NCBI RefSeq assembly: GCF_000807255.1 | Contig: NZ_CP009268.1 | Coordinates: 248,001 to 312,000, forward strand | Length of the DNA: 64,000 nt | Direction: 5' to 3' | DNA from: Clostridium pasteurianum DSM 525 = ATCC 6013 | GTDB lineage: Bacteria; Bacillota; Clostridia; Clostridiales; Clostridiaceae | Shown: one piece after another, positions 9,019 to 17,878 of the stretch | How the letters are laid out: each line of letters starts with the position of its first letter | Numbering within the stretch: position 1 is the first letter of the stretch | Notes under the pieces: generated by a model | The model's input: only the letters and a program-made list of their open reading frames with translations | Told to the model about the DNA's origin: nothing | Databases searched by the model: none | Program-made: the position numbers and the translations under genes

Positions 9019-10023
9019 ATGATGAGGGAATTTGAAATAGAAAGGCAATTTGATTTAAAGATTGAATCTATTAAACCCAATAGAGGAGTGTATTATTTAA
9101 AAACAAATAAAGGCAATAAATGCCTTAAAAAAATAGATTATGGTATTCAAAAGCTTCTATTTGTTTATTCTGCAAAAGAACATCTTATTTCAAAAGGATT
9201 TACAAAAGTGGATAGATACTGTTTAAATACTGAAGGCAATCCCTATGCACTTGTAAATGAAGATATATATACACTTTCAGAGTGGATTGAAGGCAGAGAG
9301 TGTAATTTTCATGATGATGCAGAGTTAATAAATGCATCTGAAACTCTTGCTATATTGCATGAGAGATCAAAAGGATATGAACCACCGGAAAATAGTAAAT
9401 TAAAAACAGATCTGGGAAGGTGGCCTCATCTTATGGAAAAGAGAGTCAGATCCTTTGAAAAAATGAGGGATATGGCTAGAAAGAAAAGTAATAAAGCTCA
9501 ATTTGATTTAAACTATATTAAAAATTATGATTTTTTTAAGAAAATTGGACTAAAGGCCATAAAGATTTTAAATACTTCTGAATATATGAACTTATGTAAA
9601 AAGACTGAGGAAGAAAAGGCATTTTGCCACCATGATTATACTTATCATAACATAATTATAGATAATGAAAATAAGGTGAATATTATTGATTTTGATTATT
9701 GTAAAAGAGAAATAAGGGCATATGATTTATCAAATTATTTGATGAAGGTACTGAAAAGATGTGACTGGGATATTAAATATGCAAAGCTGATAATTGATGC
9801 CTATAATAAAATATCGCCGTTAGAAGAAGGTGAATACAGAGTATTATTTGCATTTCTACTCTTTCCACAACGTTTTTGGAGGCTTTCCAATAGATTTTAT
9901 TATAATGAAGTCAATTGGGGACAAAGTACTTTTAATAAAAAAATACAAGAACTGATAGATGAGAGAGAAAAGTATAACAAATTTATTGATGATTTTAAAG
10001 AAATGTATAATCAAGAGGAATAA
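9019..10023 (+). CDS. CotS-family spore coat protein (kinase/APH fold)
   Basis: A 334-residue CotS-like protein with 'CHHDYTYHNIIID' and 'IIDFDYC' motifs, so the kinase-like site is intact. GGGGGTG (9003-9009) precedes ATG 9019; ATG 9022 is an equally possible start. It stands between the second CotSA-like gene and yabG. The C-terminal FPQRFWRLSNRFYY helix is the family marker used above to recognise the degenerate copy at 4248-5006. Confidence 0.75.
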   Translation: MMREFEIERQFDLKIESIKPNRGVYYLKTNKGNKCLKKIDYGIQKLLFVYSAKEHLISKGFTKVDRYCLNTEGNPYALVNEDIYTLSEWIEGRECNFHDDAELINASETLAILHERSKGYEPPENSKLKTDLGRWPHLMEKRVRSFEKMRDMARKKSNKAQFDLNYIKNYDFFKKIGLKAIKILNTSEYMNLCKKTEEEKAFCHHDYTYHNIIIDNENKVNIIDFDYCKREIRAYDLSNYLMKVLKRCDWDIKYAKLIIDAYNKISPLEEGEYRVLFAFLLFPQRFWRLSNRFYYNEVNWGQSTFNKKIQELIDEREKYNKFIDDFKEMYNQEE

Positions 10024-10044
10024 GAGATTATATGATAATTAGTT

Positions 10045-10080
10045 AAGTCATGTAAAATATATTTATATTTTACATGACTT
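10045..10080. terminator. Long perfect hairpin between cotS-like gene and yabG
   Basis: AAGTCATGTAAAATATA (10045-10061) and its exact complement (10064-10080) form a 17-bp stem with a two-base loop, followed by TTTT. It is probably a terminator for the upstream gene. Confidence 0.65.
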
Positions 10081-10083
10081 TTA

Positions 10084-10111
10084 ACATTTTTCCGCTATAT
10101 TTCATAGAATG
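10084..10111 (+). promoter_or_regulatory. Candidate sigma-K promoter of yabG
   Basis: AC (10084-10085), 17 nt, then CATAGAATG (10103-10111), close to the sigma-K pattern AC-N17-CATANNNTA. yabG of Bacillus subtilis is a sigma-K gene, which agrees. Confidence 0.4.
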
Positions 10112-10137
10112 TAATAGTAATTTTATGGAGTGAAATT

Positions 10138-11118
10138 ATGAAAATAGGAGATATAGTAGTAAGAAAGTCTTATGATAAAGATGTAACTTTTAAAATTATT
10201 GATATTAAGGATACTGATAAAGGTACAATGTATGTACTTAATGGAGTTAATTTAAGAATAGTTGCAGATTCACCCTTAGAAGACCTTGAACAGGTTGATG
10301 AAGATAATATTGGATTATCTGATGTTGTATTTAATAAAAAGGTCAATGAATCCATAAAAAATATAATTGAGTCCAGAAGAAATAATAGAAAAACTGGAAA
10401 ATATAAAAATCACAAAAAGAAAAAAAGAGAAAAATCTTACAGAGAATCTAAAGATACAAGCAGCAGCAGGCAAACTGCATTAGCAGAAATTTATCCTAGA
10501 GATCTAAAAAAAATTAAAATTACTCAAGTTGAAAATAGTGATAGTATGATATTCAGCAGACCTGGTAAAATACTGCATGTAGATGGAGACCCTAATTATC
10601 TGGATGTTTGTATTAAAGTATATAAACAGCTTTCCATAAATGCAATAGGAAAAGTAATTTCTGAAAGTGAGCAGCCTTCAAAGATAGTTGATATTGTAAA
10701 GGAAGTTAAACCGGATATAGTAGTAATAACAGGCCATGACGGGGTGGCAAAAGGAGTAAAGGATTATTTTGATTTAAATAATTATAGAAATTCAAAATAT
10801 TTTGTTGACTCTGTAGCACGATTAAGAGATTATGAACCTAATTATGATGATCTGGTAATATATGCAGGGGCATGTCAGTCATTTTACGAGGCAATTTTGG
10901 ATGCAGGTGCTAATTATGCAAGTTCTCCTGAAAGAGTTCTTATACATTGTTTGGATCCGGTTTTTGTATGTCAAAAGGTTGCTTATACAAATATAAATGA
11001 TATTGTCAATATAAGAGAAGTGGTCAGTAATACAATAACTGGTGCAAAAGGAGTAGGAGGACTTCAAACCAGAGGTAAATGCAGAGAAGGATATCCACGT
11101 TCAGCTTTTTTCAAGTAA
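10138..11118 (+). CDS. yabG: Sporulation-specific protease YabG
   Basis: A 326-residue protein with the full YabG layout: an N-terminal small beta domain (MKIGDIVVRKSYDKDVTFKI), a Lys-rich linker near residues 75-110, and the conserved C-terminal peptidase region (GKILHVDGDPNYLDVC...VVITGHDGV...ETRGKCREGYP-like end). YabG processes coat proteins in the mother cell late in sporulation. GGAG precedes ATG 10138. The order yabG then veg is conserved across Bacillus and Clostridium, which supports the call. Confidence 0.9.
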   Translation: MKIGDIVVRKSYDKDVTFKIIDIKDTDKGTMYVLNGVNLRIVADSPLEDLEQVDEDNIGLSDVVFNKKVNESIKNIIESRRNNRKTGKYKNHKKKKREKSYRESKDTSSSRQTALAEIYPRDLKKIKITQVENSDSMIFSRPGKILHVDGDPNYLDVCIKVYKQLSINAIGKVISESEQPSKIVDIVKEVKPDIVVITGHDGVAKGVKDYFDLNNYRNSKYFVDSVARLRDYEPNYDDLVIYAGACQSFYEAILDAGANYASSPERVLIHCLDPVFVCQKVAYTNINDIVNIREVVSNTITGAKGVGGLQTRGKCREGYPRSAFFK

Positions 11119-11266
11119 AATAAATTTTTTTGGTTATTATAGTTAGTGTAATAATTATTTGTATGCTTATTTTATAAAAAGCTAGTTATTATATAACAGA
11201 TTAAAGTAATGGGAGGAATATAGCTAAAATAAATCTAAAGTTTATTTTATTAACAAAAATTTTACC

Positions 11267-11336
11267 TTGACAACTTGTATTATTTACTGTTAAAATAATA
11301 AGTTTACTTGACATCTATAAATTTATATTATATAAT
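11267..11336 (+). promoter_or_regulatory. Tandem sigma-A promoters of veg
   Basis: The downstream promoter is TTGACA (11308-11313), exactly 17 nt, TATAAT (11331-11336), a consensus match. A second candidate upstream is TTGACA (11267-11272) with TAAAAT (11291-11296), spacer 18. The Bacillus veg promoter is also known for its strength. Confidence 0.65.
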
Positions 11337-11363
11337 ATATGATATGGAAAGAGGGTGTTTTAC

Positions 11364-11600
11364 GTGGAGAAAATGAATGTGTTAGATTCTATTAAAAGAA
11401 ATATTGAGGACCACTTGGGAGAGAAAGTAGTTTTGAAGGCAAATAGTGGAAGAAAAAGAGTTGTGGTCAATAATGGAGTTATAGAAAAAACTTATCCTAG
11501 TATATTTGTGGTTAGATTAGAGTCAGACACCCAAAGGAAAGTCACATATAGTTATTCGGATGTATTAACTAAAACAGTTCAATTAGTTTTTGCAGTATAG
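11364..11600 (+). CDS. veg: Veg protein
   Basis: A 78-residue protein of the Veg family with the core 'LDSIKRNIEDHLGEKVVLKANSGRKR' (in two stretches) and 'YPSIFVVRLESD'. In Bacillus Veg affects biofilm formation and sporulation; its molecular role is unsettled. The GTG start at 11364 is chosen because GAGGG precedes it by about 8 nt and it gives a length like Bacillus Veg; the in-frame GTG at 11355 overlaps that site. Strong promoters sit directly upstream and a terminator directly after. Confidence 0.88.
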   Translation: MEKMNVLDSIKRNIEDHLGEKVVLKANSGRKRVVVNNGVIEKTYPSIFVVRLESDTQRKVTYSYSDVLTKTVQLVFAV

Positions 11601-11601
11601 T

Positions 11602-11637
11602 AAAAACGATACTAAATTTTTAGTATCGTTTTTTTAT
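11602..11637 (+). terminator. Rho-independent terminator of veg
   Basis: AAACGATACTAAA pairs with TTTAGTATCGTTT around a TT loop, then a T-run. Confidence 0.85.
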
Positions 11638-12110
11638 TAAGTAGTTTGTGTACCGAAAATTATTAATACTTTAACTTATATGCTTTGCAGTATTATTTAA
11701 CAAAACATAAGTATAAAAATTCAAGGTAATAAAAAAGAAAGATGGTGGGTTCCATCTTTCAACTATGGTATAAAAGGGTATTGAGAATTTATGAGAGGTT
11801 ATATGGTCAATAACCATCTTCTATATTACGTGATGTTGTGAATTTTGTCAATAAGTTTAAGTGATTTACAATATAAAACATAAGTATATTTAAATAAATA
11901 TGTTGAAATAAGAATTAATATGTAGAAAATACAATAAAGATTAAAGGAAAATAGCTACTTTTTAATTTTTATAAAAAATAATTATTCTAATTTTTGGATC
12001 ATGTAAAATAAAAATAATTAAAAAAATTATCATATTTCTAAGGGAATACTTATATACATTATATAAGGTATCTCAAATACCTTAGGTATTTCATAGGAGG
12101 GATAGGTAAT
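11638..12110. other. Gene-free stretch with small hairpins before sipL
   Basis: No convincing gene is present. GAAAGATGG (11737-11745) can pair with CCATCTTTC (11752-11760) or, in part, with CCATCTT at 11814-11820; the latter also lies beside the GGTTAT/ATAACC hairpin (11797-11815). The remainder is very AT-rich. A possible small RNA or switch is only a guess. Confidence 0.3.
12029..12084 (+). promoter_or_regulatory. Candidate sigma-E promoter and leader dyad of sipL
   Basis: ATCATATT (12029-12036) and TATACATT (12053-12060) resemble sigma-E elements, though the spacer of 16 is slightly long. TAAGGTAT (12064-12071) and ATACCTTA (12077-12084) form an 8-bp dyad just before the ribosome site. 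sipL is sigma-E controlled in Clostridioides difficile. Confidence 0.3.
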
Positions 12111-13673
12111 ATGGCTATAGAGTTAGTTAAAGAGAATATAGAATATGAACAGTTATTGGGGGAAAATACAGCGGATACTGTAGTACAGGAAGAATACATT
12201 ATACCAGACACTCAACCGGATGTATTAAAGATACTTATGGTAGATGCAAAACCTTCTATAACCAATACAGAAGTAATGCAGGACAAGGTATATATAGAAG
12301 GACAAGTACAGTTTGATGTAATTTATCTAGGTAAGGCAGAAGAGAATACAGAAATATGTGGAGTTTCTTATTCAGCTAAATTCAGTAATTATGTAGAAAT
12401 AGAGGGTGCTGCCCATAAGATGATTTCTAATGCAGATTATGATGTAGAACATATTAATTGTAATGCTGTAAATGAAAGAAAGATATCTGTTGAGGGAATA
12501 ATCAAGCTTAGATCAGAAGTATACAATAAAAATGAATTGGAGATAGTCAAGGATGTTACAGGGCTTGGAGATGTTCAATTTCTTAGGAATCCAACTTCTA
12601 TTGATAAGGTAGCCAATAATACATCTGTGGATTTAGTGGCTAAATCACATTTACAGGTTCCTATGGAAAATCCTCAAATTGGAAACATATTAAAATACGA
12701 TGTTAATATCCATAAAAAACAATTAAAGATACTAGAGGGTAAGATAGGTATAGAAGCATTTGCTCAAATAAATGTTTTATATAAAGGTAAAGATACTGCA
12801 GACGTATTTAGTTTGTCTGATGATGTACCTTTAACGCAGGAAGTTGAAGTGGAAGATGTAAATTCAACTATGAATGCATATGGAGAATTTACTGTGGATG
12901 CTACAGAATGTAATATAAAAGAAGATGATTTAGGGGAGAATAGAAATATTGATATAGAAGCTTTAGTAAAAGCTAATATAAAAATTCAGAGTAGAGAAAA
13001 TTTAGATGTTATACAGGATGCATATTCACCAGATTTAAATCTTAAAATAGAGAAAAAAGATTATGAGTTTAATTTAGTACATGGTCAGGGAAATACCGAA
13101 AATATAGTTAAAGAAAATCTTGAAATTAAAGAAGAAAATGCAGTTCCTACGGAAGTAATCTTAGCTACTGGAAAGGTTTCTGTAACGGATAAAAAATTAG
13201 TAGAGGATAAATTATCAATAGAAGGAATAGTAAATGTTTCTGTTATTTATAAAATAAATAGTGAAAAGGATAATTTAAGTTCATTAAATGAAGATATACC
13301 ATTTACAAGTACTGTAGATATACCTGGTGCCAAAATAGATATGAATTCTGTTGCAAAGGTTGATTTGGATAATATTGAGGCTTCAATTGAAGCTAATACA
13401 ATAGCAATTAAAGCAATTGTATCTGTATATGGAAGGGTAAACTACAATTCAAATAAAGATTTTCTTATAAATATAGTTCCACTAGAAGGTGAAAAGCCTA
13501 AAAAGAAGGCCAGTGTTACCATATATACTACTCAAGCAGGAGATACATTATGGAAAATTGCTAAAGTATACTTTACTACAGTGGAATCAATAGTTGATAT
13601 TAATGGTATAGAAAATACAGATTATGTTTTGCCAGGACAAAAACTTATAATTCCGGGAAGGGCTGTAATATAG
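12111..13673 (+). CDS. sipL: SipL-like SPOCS/LysM spore morphogenesis protein
   Basis: A 520-residue protein with repeated SPOCS (DUF3794) domains, about residues 30-150, 170-300 and 340-450, and a C-terminal LysM domain (TQAGDTLWKIAKVYFT...LPGQKLIIPG, about residues 470-518). This layout and length match C. difficile SipL, which binds SpoIVA through its LysM domain and is needed for coat localisation around the forespore. GGAGGG precedes the ATG. Its position between veg and ispE is typical of clostridia. Confidence 0.85.
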   Translation: MAIELVKENIEYEQLLGENTADTVVQEEYIIPDTQPDVLKILMVDAKPSITNTEVMQDKVYIEGQVQFDVIYLGKAEENTEICGVSYSAKFSNYVEIEGAAHKMISNADYDVEHINCNAVNERKISVEGIIKLRSEVYNKNELEIVKDVTGLGDVQFLRNPTSIDKVANNTSVDLVAKSHLQVPMENPQIGNILKYDVNIHKKQLKILEGKIGIEAFAQINVLYKGKDTADVFSLSDDVPLTQEVEVEDVNSTMNAYGEFTVDATECNIKEDDLGENRNIDIEALVKANIKIQSRENLDVIQDAYSPDLNLKIEKKDYEFNLVHGQGNTENIVKENLEIKEENAVPTEVILATGKVSVTDKKLVEDKLSIEGIVNVSVIYKINSEKDNLSSLNEDIPFTSTVDIPGAKIDMNSVAKVDLDNIEASIEANTIAIKAIVSVYGRVNYNSNKDFLINIVPLEGEKPKKKASVTIYTTQAGDTLWKIAKVYFTTVESIVDINGIENTDYVLPGQKLIIPGRAVI

Positions 13674-13720
13674 CTTATTAATAAAAATTAAAAATGATAT
13701 ACTTAGGAAGTATTGGAACT

Positions 13721-13764
13721 AAAACCTTTTAGCACTGAACTATAGGTGCTTAAAGGCTTTTTTG
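13721..13764 (+). terminator. Rho-independent terminator after sipL
   Basis: CCTTTTAGCAC (13725-13735) pairs with GTGCTTAAAGG (13746-13756) with one mismatch, followed by a T-run. Confidence 0.7.
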
Positions 13765-13808
13765 TTATAATGTAGATGTAGATTTAAATTAATACGGAGG
13801 AGAAAAAC

Positions 13809-14651
13809 ATGTTAGTAAAAGCATATGCGAAAATAAACATATCTCTAGATATAGTGGGCAAGCGAGAGGATGGCTATCATCTATTGAGAATGATAATGCA
13901 GACAATTAATTTGTATGACTTAATAAATATAAATAAAATAAGCAATGGGATAGAATTAAGTTGTGATAAACCATACGTACCTACCGATTGTAAAAATATA
14001 GCTTATAAAGCTGCACAGCTTTTTATGAATACTTATAATATAAAATCAGGTATTAGTATTGAGATAAATAAAAATATACCAGTAGCTGCTGGACTTGCAG
14101 GTGGTAGTACAGATGCGGCGGCAGTACTGCGTGCTATGAGGAGTATTTTTAATATTGATGCAGATGATAAAGAACTTATAGAGCTTGGGTTAAAATTAGG
14201 TGCAGATGTGCCCTATTGTATAGTGGGCGGTACTGCCCTATGTGAAGGTATAGGAGAGCAAATTACTACTTTGGAATTATTTAAAGATAAAATATTGGTA
14301 TTGGTTAAACCTAATTTTGGAGTATCTACAAAAGAAGTGTATAAAAATTTTGATATGGAGAAAGTCTTTAAGCACCCAGATACAGAGGCTCTAATGGAAG
14401 CTATGAGAAAAAATGATTTGGAATTTGTAAGTAAAAATATGAAAAATTTACTTGAAAATGTTACACTTAAGAAATACAGTATATTAAAAAATATTAAAGA
14501 TCTAATTATAAGAGATGGTGCTTTGGGAGCTATGATGAGTGGAAGCGGACCTAGTATTTTTGGATTTTTTGATGACAGTATAAAAGCGCAGCAGTGCTTT
14601 GAAAATCTAAAGAAAAAATATGATGAGACTTACATAACCAGAACTATATGA
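13809..14651 (+). CDS. ispE: 4-diphosphocytidyl-2-C-methyl-D-erythritol kinase
   Basis: A 280-residue GHMP-family kinase of the MEP isoprenoid pathway, phosphorylating the 2-hydroxyl of CDP-methylerythritol with ATP. 'YAKINISLDIVGKREDGYH' (substrate side) opens the protein; the ATP loop 'PVAAGLAGGSTDAAA' lies near residue 90-104; 'GALGAMMSGSGPSIFGFF' is the third GHMP motif. CGGAGGAG precedes the ATG. The length is normal for IspE and the gene is complete. Confidence 0.95.
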   Translation: MLVKAYAKINISLDIVGKREDGYHLLRMIMQTINLYDLININKISNGIELSCDKPYVPTDCKNIAYKAAQLFMNTYNIKSGISIEINKNIPVAAGLAGGSTDAAAVLRAMRSIFNIDADDKELIELGLKLGADVPYCIVGGTALCEGIGEQITTLELFKDKILVLVKPNFGVSTKEVYKNFDMEKVFKHPDTEALMEAMRKNDLEFVSKNMKNLLENVTLKKYSILKNIKDLIIRDGALGAMMSGSGPSIFGFFDDSIKAQQCFENLKKKYDETYITRTI

Positions 14652-14768
14652 TATTTATAGTTTATATGAAATATTTTTGAGAGTAATTATGGTTTTTGGT
14701 AGGAACGTTTACAAGATCTTTGAAGTGATTAGATTATTAATAAATAATCTATCACAAAATAATTATGG

Positions 14769-15653
14769 CTAAATTGCCATTTTGGCTTTAAAAATTGAAT
14801 TATCTAACATCTTTAATACTTCATCAACTTTTGCAGGTAACTCTTTACTGATTTCTTCAATATCTTTCATGGTTAGTCCTAAGGAATCAGTAACTGTTTT
14901 ATTTAATACATAAAAAGTATTAAGACATAACAGTTTTTCGTAATATAAGGTACTAATGGAATCAGCTACACTCATAACATTAACTTCTTCTATATATTCA
15001 GTGGCAAGCAATGGTGTGTGATGATAGGTAATTACAGCTTCCACATCTTTTGGGAAATTCCATTTTTTAGATAACCAATTTCCAATATCGCAGTGGGTAC
15101 AACCTTCCATTACAGTTCTTTCAGCAACAATTTGATGAACTCCCCTTAATTCTATTTTTACAACTTCGTTAATAATTCCAGGTAAGCAAATATCAAGTAC
15201 AGCATTTCCTATATCATGTACTAATCCATAGGCAAAATATTTATACTTATCTTTTAAGGCTAATTTATCAGCTATAGCGGTGGCCGCTATGGATGTACCT
15301 AAACAATGCTTCAAATATTTTAATCTGTCAATTGAGTCTGATCTGCCAAGATTGTCGGGAAGTAAACATTTAATTAAATAAGATAGTACTAGACGATAAA
15401 GTGTAGTTGTGCCCAGATACATTATAGATTCTTTTAAACTATCAACCTTTTTAGGAATTTTAAAATAACCAGAGTTTATCATTTGAAGAAGAGAGAACTT
15501 TAATGTTGACCATTTTGAGATTTCATCTACAAGATTATCTATATCTATTTTATCAGATGTCTGTAATATAGATATCATATTGGTAATTTCTTTATTTATT
15601 TTAGGTAATCTATGAGACTGCTCAATATAATTTATAATTTCTGATTTATTCAT
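14769..15653 (-). CDS. HDOD domain protein
   Basis: A 294-residue protein with an HDOD domain (about residues 10-210), including 'GLVHDIGNAVLDI' and 'VITYHHTPLL', which recall HD residues. HDOD proteins take part in signalling and have no proven catalytic activity. There is no extra GGDEF, EAL or receiver domain, so it is a stand-alone module. AGGAGG precedes the ATG. It is transcribed away from the flanking LysM gene's promoter region and has no obvious operon partner. Confidence 0.75.
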   Translation of the reverse strand: MNKSEIINYIEQSHRLPKINKEITNMISILQTSDKIDIDNLVDEISKWSTLKFSLLQMINSGYFKIPKKVDSLKESIMYLGTTTLYRLVLSYLIKCLLPDNLGRSDSIDRLKYLKHCLGTSIAATAIADKLALKDKYKYFAYGLVHDIGNAVLDICLPGIINEVVKIELRGVHQIVAERTVMEGCTHCDIGNWLSKKWNFPKDVEAVITYHHTPLLATEYIEEVNVMSVADSISTLYYEKLLCLNTFYVLNKTVTDSLGLTMKDIEEISKELPAKVDEVLKMLDNSIFKAKMAI

Positions 15654-16167
15654 AGTAAATACCTCCTAAATTATTTTATATTATTTTTAATATATACATG
15701 ATAAGATAAAGTTTTATAAATTCAGAGTTCTTAATTAAACTTGTTTATGCGCAATTCACTAGATTATTTATGGTAGAAATTATCTTAGTAGATTTACTTC
15801 TTATTTTGGAAAAATCCCTACATTCATCAATTTATTTTACAATTTATGACTATTAAATACATATACTCCTTATTTTTTATATTACATATTATACTACAAA
15901 AATATAAAAAGTTAATATTTATATAATGTTAAAAATAATAAAATATTGGTGTATTCTATTTTCAATCTATAGTGAAGCTACATTTAAGCTTGAAATTAAT
16001 AGATACAAATATAGTATTATCAAGGCTTATAAATTTTTTAGTTTTAGTTTCAAACTAGTTTCACTATAGATAAACGATATGAAAACTTAATTTACGCATT
16101 GATAAAACAGAATATTTTAAATGCTTTTACTTATAAAGATTAATTATTAAAGTTGTTTATCTATAAT
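15654..16167. other. Gene-free stretch with a 107-bp interrupted inverted repeat
   Basis: Arms at 15965-15980 and 16056-16071 match over 15 of 16 bases (ATCTATAGTGAAgCTA against the complement of TAGTTTCACTATAGAT), and inner segments pair further. The repeat may be a small transposon remnant, a terminator pair or an RNA. The rest is AT-rich, with no other feature seen. Confidence 0.35.
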
Positions 16168-16581
16168 TTAAATTTTATGTTTTATGGGGATTAGTATTTG
16201 TTCCCCTGGGTATAGTGACTCATCTATGTTGTTTTTAATTTTAATAATATATGCAGTTCTAAAAGGATTGCATTCCGGAAGAAATTGTTCTGATATAGTT
16301 ATAAGATTATCTCCTGTTCTTACAGTATATATGATATAATCAGCACTTAAAAAAATATATATTTCATATAATTTTATGGAAATCAGCATTAAAATGCATA
16401 TAATAGCAATAATTATAGAAAGAAATATAAATTTTATTGAATCATGTTTATCATTTCTAATTAAAGTTACTACAATTCCAGCTTCTAATAGAAGAGTAGA
16501 AAGTATGCCAACTTTAAAGGTTCTTTTTTCTTCCTCTGTTTTATTTATATTAAAACTTAAAATTTTAAATATATTTTTCAT
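16168..16581 (-). CDS. Membrane-anchored LysM protein
   Basis: A 137-residue protein with two predicted membrane helices (about residues 23-41 and 50-70) and a C-terminal LysM domain (YTVRTGDNLITISEQF...LYPGEQILIPI, residues 84-134). LysM binds peptidoglycan or related glycans. The size and layout recall YneA-type division inhibitors, but YneA has one helix, so that name is not given. AAGGGG precedes the ATG. Confidence 0.65.
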   Translation of the reverse strand: MKNIFKILSFNINKTEEEKRTFKVGILSTLLLEAGIVVTLIRNDKHDSIKFIFLSIIIAIICILMLISIKLYEIYIFLSADYIIYTVRTGDNLITISEQFLPECNPFRTAYIIKIKNNIDESLYPGEQILIPIKHKI

Positions 16582-16731
16582 AAGATTAAGGCCCCTTATA
16601 AATAACGTATTTCAGTTAATATTTTTGTCATAAATATTAATTTATAAACTAAAAAATTTTTTATCTGTGAATATAAATTTTATTTATGTAAATAATTTAC
16701 AATATAAATTTTATTTTAGGGGGATTTATTA

Positions 16732-17847
16732 ATGAAAAAGGGAATTGTTTTAATAATAATATTATTATTTAGTAGTATATTAATTTGGAATTATAATAAA
16801 AATACAGATGTTATTACAGAAGATGTTAAAGTTAAAGCTATTAGTGGAAAGGCTGATCAACAGAGTGTAGCCAAAAAGATAATAAGACTTCATATTTTAG
16901 CCAATAGTGATTCCAATGAAGATCAAGCTTTAAAGTTAAAAGTAAGAGATAAAGTATTAGAATACATTTCACCTAAACTTAGTAATTCTAAAAGTATTGA
17001 TGAATCTAGAGAAATACTTAAAAAATATGATAAAGATATTAATGATATAGCTGAAAAAGTAATAAAAGAAAATGGTTATAATTATTCTGTTAAGACAGAA
17101 TTGAGCTATACAGATTTCCCAGTTAAGCTTTATGGAAATATAATACTTCCTCAGGGAAGATATGAAGCCTATAGAATTTTAATAGGCAATGCAAAGGGAC
17201 ATAACTGGTGGTGTGTTATGTTTCCGCCTCTTTGTTTTACTGATATAACTAAAGGGAATGTAGAACCAAAAAAAACTCAGGAAGAAATGAAAAGTGTTTT
17301 AACTAAAGGAGAGTATGAATTAGTAGATAATAGTTCAAATAACAATAACTCAGGTAATAAAAGTACTTCTACAGCTGTAGATAAAAATATAAAGGAAAAT
17401 GACAATAAAAATGACAATAAAGATATTAATAAAAGTAATAGTATAGATGGAAATAATAGCAGCAGTAATAATGAAAATAGCGGGGGAAATGACATTAAAA
17501 GTAAATCCAAATCTGTAATTAATAAAAAAAATAATGACAATAAGTTACAGAATAATAGTATAAAAAATAACCAAAGTAAGCCTGTAAATAAAAGTAATAA
17601 TGAAAATAGATCCAGTGAAAATATAACTGCTGACAATGAGAATACTGCACAGATTTCTACATCAAATGATAATAATGTAAATAATATTGGGGATGAACAG
17701 AAGGAAAATAAATCAGAGGGCAATAAAAAGACTTCTGAAAACAATGATAAGAATATTGTAAATACAGCGGATAACCAAAAAATAGTAGTGAAATTTAAAT
17801 TAGTAGATGAATTTAAAAAATTGGGAAATATACTAGATAAAATATAA
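16732..17847 (+). CDS. spoIIR: Stage II sporulation protein R, enlarged by an Asn/Ser/Lys-rich insert
   Basis: An N-terminal membrane anchor or signal (residues 1-20) precedes the SpoIIR domain: 'IRLHILANSDSNEDQALKLK' near residue 46 and 'WWCVMFPPLCF' near 160. SpoIIR is secreted by the forespore and triggers SpoIIGA to process pro-sigma-E in the mother cell. At 371 residues it is much longer than Bacillus SpoIIR. The excess is a low-complexity Asn/Ser/Lys stretch at about residues 196-344, before the usual 'VVKFKLVDEF' end. GGGGGA precedes the ATG. Confidence 0.88.
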   Translation: MKKGIVLIIILLFSSILIWNYNKNTDVITEDVKVKAISGKADQQSVAKKIIRLHILANSDSNEDQALKLKVRDKVLEYISPKLSNSKSIDESREILKKYDKDINDIAEKVIKENGYNYSVKTELSYTDFPVKLYGNIILPQGRYEAYRILIGNAKGHNWWCVMFPPLCFTDITKGNVEPKKTQEEMKSVLTKGEYELVDNSSNNNNSGNKSTSTAVDKNIKENDNKNDNKDINKSNSIDGNNSSSNNENSGGNDIKSKSKSVINKKNNDNKLQNNSIKNNQSKPVNKSNNENRSSENITADNENTAQISTSNDNNVNNIGDEQKENKSEGNKKTSENNDKNIVNTADNQKIVVKFKLVDEFKKLGNILDKI

Positions 17848-17878
17848 ATAAATAGGCCTTAAAAAGCCTCTTTATTTA
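17848..17878. terminator. Bidirectional terminator between spoIIR and the convergent glycosyltransferase
   Basis: TAAATAAATAGGC pairs with GCCTCTTTATTTA, with a T-rich side in each direction. The far arm overlaps the stop codon of the minus-strand gene. Confidence 0.6.

Noticed and set aside
11776-11841. Sixteen-codon frame beginning at the ATG near 11791
   Set aside because: No ribosome site, too short, and it overlaps hairpin-forming sequence.
17277-17744. Long Leu/Ser-rich open frame on the minus strand within spoIIR
   Set aside because: It is the mirror of the Asn/Ser/Lys-rich insert on the plus strand and has no ribosome site.
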